38,741 nucleotides of DNA, taken from positions 1 to 38,741 of the forward strand of contig JAFWZH010000216.1 of NCBI GenBank assembly GCA_017522515.1. The letters are read 5' to 3'. A program made the position numbers and the translations under genes. Source of the DNA: Clostridia bacterium. Lineage in GTDB: Bacteria > Bacillota_A > Clostridia > UBA1212 > UBA1255. The notes beneath the pieces are model-generated. The model made no database searches. It had not been told where the DNA came from and saw nothing but the letters and a program-made list of their open reading frames with translations. This document shows, one piece after another, positions 34,216 through 38,741 of the stretch (position 1 is its first letter; every line of letters starts with the position of its first letter).

Positions 34216-37200
34216 TTATCCGACGTTGAGGCTTACTGCCAACGCGCCAAGGCTCGCAGATTCAGCCATAAGACGCCCGTCAATGTATACACGCATTCCC
34301 TTTCCTATGCCGTAATGCTCGCCGCTCTTATCGTAAGTTACAGTTATATTATGTCCTCTGTAGCTTACATTTTCAAGAGTAAAGTATTCCATATCATCAG
34401 CCTCGAAAAGCGGATTGATCGTAAGTGTATCATCATTATCCTCAGGTCTTATTCCGACAAGTCCCGTAATAACGAGATCGGCAAAGGTGGAGTGATTATA
34501 ATGAATACTTCTCTTATAATCAACTATCCACTCACCATTATCGGGGCGCAGATCCTCTCCTATCCAAGAGTATCCGTCCTTATATTGGCTAAGTGCGTAT
34601 GTTCTGAGCATATCGTACCAATTTCCCTTATCGAAGGTATTGTTCTGTTTGTAATTATTCAAGAGATTAGCCGCCGCTACGAGAGTCTGGGAGGTTGCGA
34701 ATGGCCAAGAAGGGCCGTCCCAACGGCATCCCTTACCGATCAATAGCTGGTATCCCGGATCTCTCTGCTCAACGGTCGTAGGACCGAACGGTGCGAGGAA
34801 ACCTTCGTTATCAAGAAGCTGTTCGAATGCCTTTGAGTATGTCTCGCTGTCCTCCGGAATGTTATAGTACCACGGCACATATCCGATGAGCTCGCGTACT
34901 CCCACGGAAACGCCACTCGTTGTTGTCGTTTCGAAGAATTCGTCCGTAGAGTTCCAAAGCACCTTTCTTATTTTAGCCTTGAGGTCCGCCGCCTTCTTGT
35001 CATATTTATTGGCAAGCTCGGTATTGCCGACCATACGGGCAATGTCTGCGATTGCAACCGCATCACCGTACATATAGCTGTTTATTGTGGGACGTACACC
35101 GTCTCCGCCAACACCAAGCTCCATTCCGTCGCGGTCTCCAAGCTGTTGGAAGAGTCCGAGCGATTCAACGAATTTGTCGTCCTCCCAACTTTCATAGTTA
35201 GCATCAAGCATTTCGAGATATTTAACAAGCTCATCCTTATCTCCACTGACAAGATATCTGTTGTAATATGAATCAGCTATAGGGAAGCTGTAAAGTCTCG
35301 GATTTGCACCGTTTGTAAACCAGAATTCCTGATACGAATCAAGATATTCTCCGTTACGTATCCATCTACCCTCATACAGATGATGCGATGCAGGGCAAGA
35401 GATAGAGTTGTATTTTCCGCTCCACTGAACGTTGGGCAAGAATTCGGAAATGATATATCCGTTCCAATCCGAGGTTATCTTTCTAATGTGGTTGCGGTAG
35501 GTGAGCCAACGGAAATAATATGTTTGAAGAATCTCCTCGTCATCGCAATCAAAATAAGGAACGTTGGTTGCGAACCACTCGATGAATTCTTCCACATGTC
35601 TGTTGAATACATCGCTGTCAAAGACAAAATCATTAAGAAGCTCTGCACCTGCGTTGGATTTATCCGCAAAGGCGAGTGCATTTTTGAAAACGGCACTCTC
35701 GCCCGCCGCAAGTGTCATGCTGCTCACACCGGTACCCGATTTAACTCTGCTGCCGCCGAATGTCACATAGCGGTGACCAAAATTCGCCTCATTAAAGCCG
35801 AAACTTGGAGTGGCATTTATGGTGATATCAATACTCTCTTCGCTGTTATTGGTAACGGTTATAATGCTGGCAGCGATATCGTCCTTGGTTACAAATTTCT
35901 TTTCCTCTACCTTAACTCCCGAAGGAAAAGGCTTATAATACTGATTCAAGCCAAATATCTCGACCTCGGTTATTCCCGTTGCCTTTCCGGACTGAGGAGT
36001 AACGGCAAGTCGGATCTTTTGTGTTTTAACGCTGTCAAAGGTTATATCAAAGCTTGTGTTCTTTTGGATGGTCCCGCACTTTTCGTTGGACACGGGGTGC
36101 CATGCACCATCGGAATAATATTCCACGTTCACCTTAGCCGGAACCAAAGTAGCTCCGCCGTCATCAAAAGGATATACCCTTACCGAGCTCACGGTGCTTA
36201 AGCATCCGAGATCAAAGTCAAGTGTTTCGGTCTCCTTTCTAATCGAGCTTATGTAGTTCGCCCATCTGTTTCTGGGTTCTTCCGTATAGCTTACAATACC
36301 GTCGGTAAGTTGAGTCGGTCCATCCGGATCATACTGACATACATAAGATGCCACCGCCTCTATTCCGGCGACGAGATTATATTTCACATTCTGATCAGTT
36401 GCGGGAGATGTGTATAAGAATGTCACGTGGCTCGGTTTCCATGTCGCCGAATCATTTTTAATATCTACACCGTTAATGTTAACGTCTATCTCCATTCCGA
36501 CACCGTCGGCATTTCCGGTTTCAAAAATAGTTCCGTTATCAAATCCCCAACCGTAGGAATGAAGTGTAAATATTCCTTCGCTGAACGCAGTAGGCACGTT
36601 ACCATCATAGGGGCGTTCAAGTATAGTGTCGATATCCGTCAACGAGGTTATAATATCTGTTGTCACTTCCATAGTAACTTTATCTCCCGATTTATAATTT
36701 TCTGCAGCTACACCGTATGCATACATAGCCTTGGCAAGCTCTGCAGTTTTTTCATCCTCCGCATCCTGTTTTACCGCGCAGTATGCGTTTACGCTGTACT
36801 TAAGTGTCTGTGTATTTGTGCCGTCGGAAAGCTCAAATGTGTATACCTTATCAAAATCGGTAACAAAGATATCTTTGCTGTAAACGAGGTAAATGCCGTC
36901 TACGTTGGTAAGTTCTGCCGCCTCACCGTTGACCTTAACAGTTAGCTTCGAAACGTCTGCGTTGGTAATCCTTACCTTAGCATATATCTTATTGACATTA
37001 TCGTGGTAAACCCCTGCAGACGAAAAGCCGGCACCTGTAACGGTCGCCTCGCCAACAACACGATCTTCGTTAACGATGGTGTCGTAATTGGGAGTTGCAA
37101 GACCTGCGTTAACGAGCGCATCGGTCTTATAGTTTGTATACTTCTGAGCTGCCGCGCCATAGTGAAGGAGCGCCTCTACGAGAGCGGCATTATTCTCGGT

Positions 37201-38265
37201 CTTAATATTGTTAACATTCTGAAGAATGCTGTATTTGTTCAAAGTGTCAACTACCTTGCCGTTAACTATAAGCTCTGCCTTGATGTTATCGCCCATACAC
37301 TGAGGAGCGATATTCTTGAAGGCGAACTTGTAATGATCAACAATACCTGAATCCTGCGCCTCTGCAATATAGGTCTTATTGTCAAATGTAAATTTAACCT
37401 TTGCATCGCACTTATCTGACAGAAGCTTTGCATAGTAGTTTATAGCAATGCTTTCTCCAAGCAAAACGTTTGCAGCTACAATCCTGTTGCCCATACCATA
37501 AGCACCTGCAAGCTCCGCAACCTCGTCATTCGAAAGTATACCGTCATATATCATAAACTCGTCAACCATAAGGTTCGTCAGCTTATTTGTATATGTTCCG
37601 CTACCATCATGACCGATGTTTAAAGGATAACTTGATGTAAGAGAAGAGCTTTGAAGCGCATCCTGAATTTTTTGAGAGAACTTCTGTGTGAAATTATATA
37701 CCATGTGAATCTGATCGTTATCGCGGTCAATCATCGCAACAATGTGAGTCCAGCCCTCTCCCTCTCCTGAGGCGAAAGGAGCGTCGATATAATCGTGCGC
37801 ATTTCCGTCAGCTATATTGAATCTGATACCGTTATAATCATTTCTGTAAGCCAAAGTAAGTCCGGGATTTATACCGGAATGCCAACTGCTGCTTGAAATT
37901 ATACATGGGTCTGCATTTCCCGCGGTGGTGTTCATTTCGCCCGTTGTCTTTACCCAGAAAGCAACGGTAAAGCTATCCTTTCCGGGAGCAAAATCGTCAA
38001 TTGAAACGTACCCGTTATCAAGAACCGCACCCTTACCTACATATCCGTCAGCGTAAGAAACAGTGCCGTTCTTACTTATCGTTGCATTAATGCTTCCCCC
38101 GTTATCAAGGTCGCCGTCGAAATCGAGATAATACAAGATTTTATTGTCGATTCCGGTATCGCTGATACTTGTACTGTTTGCTATACATATGTTAAGCATC
38201 GTAGAAGACACCATAGCAACAACAAGCAATGCAGAAACAGCTGCTAAAACAAATCTTCTTTTCAT
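34216..38265 (-). CDS. Large secreted multidomain glycoside hydrolase (MGH1/GH63-like catalytic domain, LamG and F5/8C modules)
   Basis: 1349 residues. Signal peptide MKRRFVLAAVSALLVVAMVS. LamG-type fold about 40-250 (FTVAFWVKTTG, LNIGHDGSG). Two related modules follow, about 265-385 and 395-525, each ending in a helical AAQKYTNYK / VAAENYKSG segment. F5/8C-like carbohydrate-binding module about 630-770 (DGIVSY, LGCLSTVSSVRVYPFDDG, GITEVEIFG). The catalytic alpha/alpha barrel lies about 880-1310: FYFRW-type start (YYFRWLTYRNH), LGVGGDGVRP, GCRWDGPSWPFATSQTLVAA and HYNHSTFADLVI resemble mannosylglycerate-hydrolase/GH63 barrels. No sortase or dockerin motif. The base composition looks clearly richer in G+C than its neighbours. 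Substrate unknown. It has its own promoter. Confidence 0.82.
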   Translation of the reverse strand: MKRRFVLAAVSALLVVAMVSSTMLNICIANSTSISDTGIDNKILYYLDFDGDLDNGGSINATISKNGTVSYADGYVGKGAVLDNGYVSIDDFAPGKDSFTVAFWVKTTGEMNTTAGNADPCIISSSSWHSGINPGLTLAYRNDYNGIRFNIADGNAHDYIDAPFASGEGEGWTHIVAMIDRDNDQIHMVYNFTQKFSQKIQDALQSSSLTSSYPLNIGHDGSGTYTNKLTNLMVDEFMIYDGILSNDEVAELAGAYGMGNRIVAANVLLGESIAINYYAKLLSDKCDAKVKFTFDNKTYIAEAQDSGIVDHYKFAFKNIAPQCMGDNIKAELIVNGKVVDTLNKYSILQNVNNIKTENNAALVEALLHYGAAAQKYTNYKTDALVNAGLATPNYDTIVNEDRVVGEATVTGAGFSSAGVYHDNVNKIYAKVRITNADVSKLTVKVNGEAAELTNVDGIYLVYSKDIFVTDFDKVYTFELSDGTNTQTLKYSVNAYCAVKQDAEDEKTAELAKAMYAYGVAAENYKSGDKVTMEVTTDIITSLTDIDTILERPYDGNVPTAFSEGIFTLHSYGWGFDNGTIFETGNADGVGMEIDVNINGVDIKNDSATWKPSHVTFLYTSPATDQNVKYNLVAGIEAVASYVCQYDPDGPTQLTDGIVSYTEEPRNRWANYISSIRKETETLDFDLGCLSTVSSVRVYPFDDGGATLVPAKVNVEYYSDGAWHPVSNEKCGTIQKNTSFDITFDSVKTQKIRLAVTPQSGKATGITEVEIFGLNQYYKPFPSGVKVEEKKFVTKDDIAASIITVTNNSEESIDITINATPSFGFNEANFGHRYVTFGGSRVKSGTGVSSMTLAAGESAVFKNALAFADKSNAGAELLNDFVFDSDVFNRHVEEFIEWFATNVPYFDCDDEEILQTYYFRWLTYRNHIRKITSDWNGYIISEFLPNVQWSGKYNSISCPASHHLYEGRWIRNGEYLDSYQEFWFTNGANPRLYSFPIADSYYNRYLVSGDKDELVKYLEMLDANYESWEDDKFVESLGLFQQLGDRDGMELGVGGDGVRPTINSYMYGDAVAIADIARMVGNTELANKYDKKAADLKAKIRKVLWNSTDEFFETTTTSGVSVGVRELIGYVPWYYNIPEDSETYSKAFEQLLDNEGFLAPFGPTTVEQRDPGYQLLIGKGCRWDGPSWPFATSQTLVAAANLLNNYKQNNTFDKGNWYDMLRTYALSQYKDGYSWIGEDLRPDNGEWIVDYKRSIHYNHSTFADLVITGLVGIRPEDNDDTLTINPLFEADDMEYFTLENVSYRGHNITVTYDKSGEHYGIGKGMRVYIDGRLMAESASLGALAVSLNVG

Positions 38266-38312
38266 TATGATTTTCTCCCTTTATTATAGTTTTATCAAAA
38301 TGAAGTAGTTTG

Positions 38313-38341
38313 ATGATACACATTTTGGTTTAAAAAGTCAA
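38313..38341 (-). promoter_or_regulatory. Promoter of the large glycosidase gene
   Basis: Minus strand: TTGACT (38336-38341), 17-bp spacer, TATCAT (38313-38318), with start site near 38305, followed by AAAGGGAG before the ATG at 38265. Confidence 0.7.
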
Positions 38342-38396
38342 CACATTAACTTTTTGATTAAACACATGCCTATACATTAGGCTTCTTAAAAAGCAG

Positions 38397-38426
38397 TTAT
38401 CTGTCTAGCCATTTTGATCTTTTCAT
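38397..38426 (-). pseudogene. Nine-codon frame with strong RBS, possible relic or leader peptide
   Basis: Minus strand: AAAGGGAGG, then ATG (38426) and MKRSKWLDR followed by TAA. The upstream bases and first codons resemble those of the glycosidase gene (ATAAAGGGAG ... ATGAAAAGA), so this may be the remnant of a second secreted-protein gene start. A leader peptide is an alternative. It is the only coding-like signal in the 345-bp gap 38266-38610 apart from the palindrome. Confidence 0.35.
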
Positions 38427-38449
38427 TGAAAAAATTCCTCCCTTTATGT

Positions 38450-38619
38450 AAATCATAACCACCCTTCCAATGAAGTTGTAAGATAAAGGTAGACACATGG
38501 AAAACCACCATAGTTTTAAAAGCCCAGTTCAGTACAAGACCGAACTGGGCTTTTAAAACTATGGTGTTTTTAGTGTCTACTTTTCCTTGACAGATACATC
38601 CAAAGGGTGGTTATGATTT
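38450..38619. repeat. 170-bp palindromic element (MITE-like) with terminator core
   Basis: Perfect 17-bp terminal inverted repeats (38450-38466 and 38603-38619: AAATCATAACCACCCTT), then 30-bp arm segments that agree at about two thirds of positions and end in GTAGACAC/GTGTCTAC, then a perfect 25-bp inverted repeat (38506-38530 and 38542-38566) around an 11-nt loop. The centre AAAAGCCCAGTTC / GAACTGGGCTTTT is a bidirectional terminator. No transposase and no clear target-site duplication. The stop codon of the upstream partial gene lies inside the right terminal repeat. Confidence 0.85.
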
Positions 38620-38741
38620 GCTTATAGTAATTCCGCTCGTGCCGTTGACAAAGGTGATCTCTACGCAATATCCGTCAGAATTATAAGCGGTATAACTGTA
38701 AATCGACACTCCATAAACATTTTGGCTTTCTTCCGTTGCAT
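38611..38741 (-). CDS. C-terminal end of an unidentified protein (5' part outside window)
   Basis: Open minus-strand frame from the right edge to TAA at 38611. The visible 42 residues include NVYGVSIYSYTAYNSDGY and CVEITFVNGTSGITISKS, a beta-rich tail with alternating polar and hydrophobic residues. Likely the end of an exported or surface domain, but no family can be named. The last codons (AAA TCA TAA) are part of the 170-bp element's terminal repeat, so the element may have supplied the protein's present C-terminus. Confidence 0.65.
   Translation of the reverse strand, partial: ATEESQNVYGVSIYSYTAYNSDGYCVEITFVNGTSGITISKS

Noticed and set aside
35380..36201. 273-residue plus-strand frame
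   Set aside because: Lies entirely antisense to the large glycosidase; no RBS and no recognisable domain.
38506..38566. Plain terminator only
   Set aside because: Symmetry extends about 55 bp further on each side to perfect 17-bp ends, more than a terminator needs.

Overview
The window is chromosomal DNA from a low-G+C Gram-positive bacterium of class Clostridia, most likely an anaerobic gut-type lineage. This rests on the acetate-forming pta-ackA pair next to rpmF, a Clostridia-style mraZ-led division/cell-wall cluster with a PASTA-tailed PBP, MurE with the meso-DAP motif DNPR, strong AGGAGG ribosome sites, frequent GTG/TTG starts, and luxS. No genus can be named from the sequence alone. 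No rRNA, tRNA, CRISPR array or recognisable transposase gene was found.

Layout. 1-2.5 kb (minus): pta-ackA and the start of rpmF. 2.5-5.0 kb (minus): Fur/PerR regulator with an autoregulatory-type promoter, a SufS/Csd-like cysteine desulfurase, and a TIM-barrel sugar isomerase. 5.1-5.3 kb: four evenly built inverted repeats between fur and luxS. 5.4-8.7 kb: luxS, a TPP-riboswitch-controlled thiamine transporter (ThiT), and a membrane-anchored NlpC/P60-like protein. 8.8-16.4 kb: DacF-type carboxypeptidase, DUF1624-type acyltransferase, MFS transporter, a GH127-like enzyme translationally overlapped with a GH25 lysozyme, a HAD phosphatase, a second inverted-repeat array, and a probable PD-(D/E)XK-fold protein. 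16.5-27.7 kb: murA, then the convergent cluster mraZ-rsmH-ftsL-PBP-murE-murF-mraY-ftsW, which lacks murD and murG. 27.8-30.5 kb: an XRE repressor and ImmA/IrrE metalloprotease divergent from a Y-family DNA polymerase, with two consensus promoters facing each other over shared operators. 30.5-34.0 kb: amidohydrolase, TIGR04086-like membrane protein, proBA. 34.2-38.7 kb: a 1349-residue secreted multidomain glycosidase whose base composition looks different from the rest, a 170-bp palindromic element, and the tail of another gene.

Two systems stand out. First, the XRE/ImmA/Y-polymerase locus looks like a compact DNA-damage switch resembling DdrO-IrrE or ImmR-ImmA. Second, two separate divergent intergenic regions hold arrays of ~30-bp inverted repeats. 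Their centres are 52, 73 and 52 bp apart in one and 52 and 83 bp apart in the other, all close to whole turns of B-DNA. The arrays share architecture but not core sequence, and I do not recognise them as a described element. Many convergent genes abut or overlap at their 3' ends, so the chromosome is compact here.
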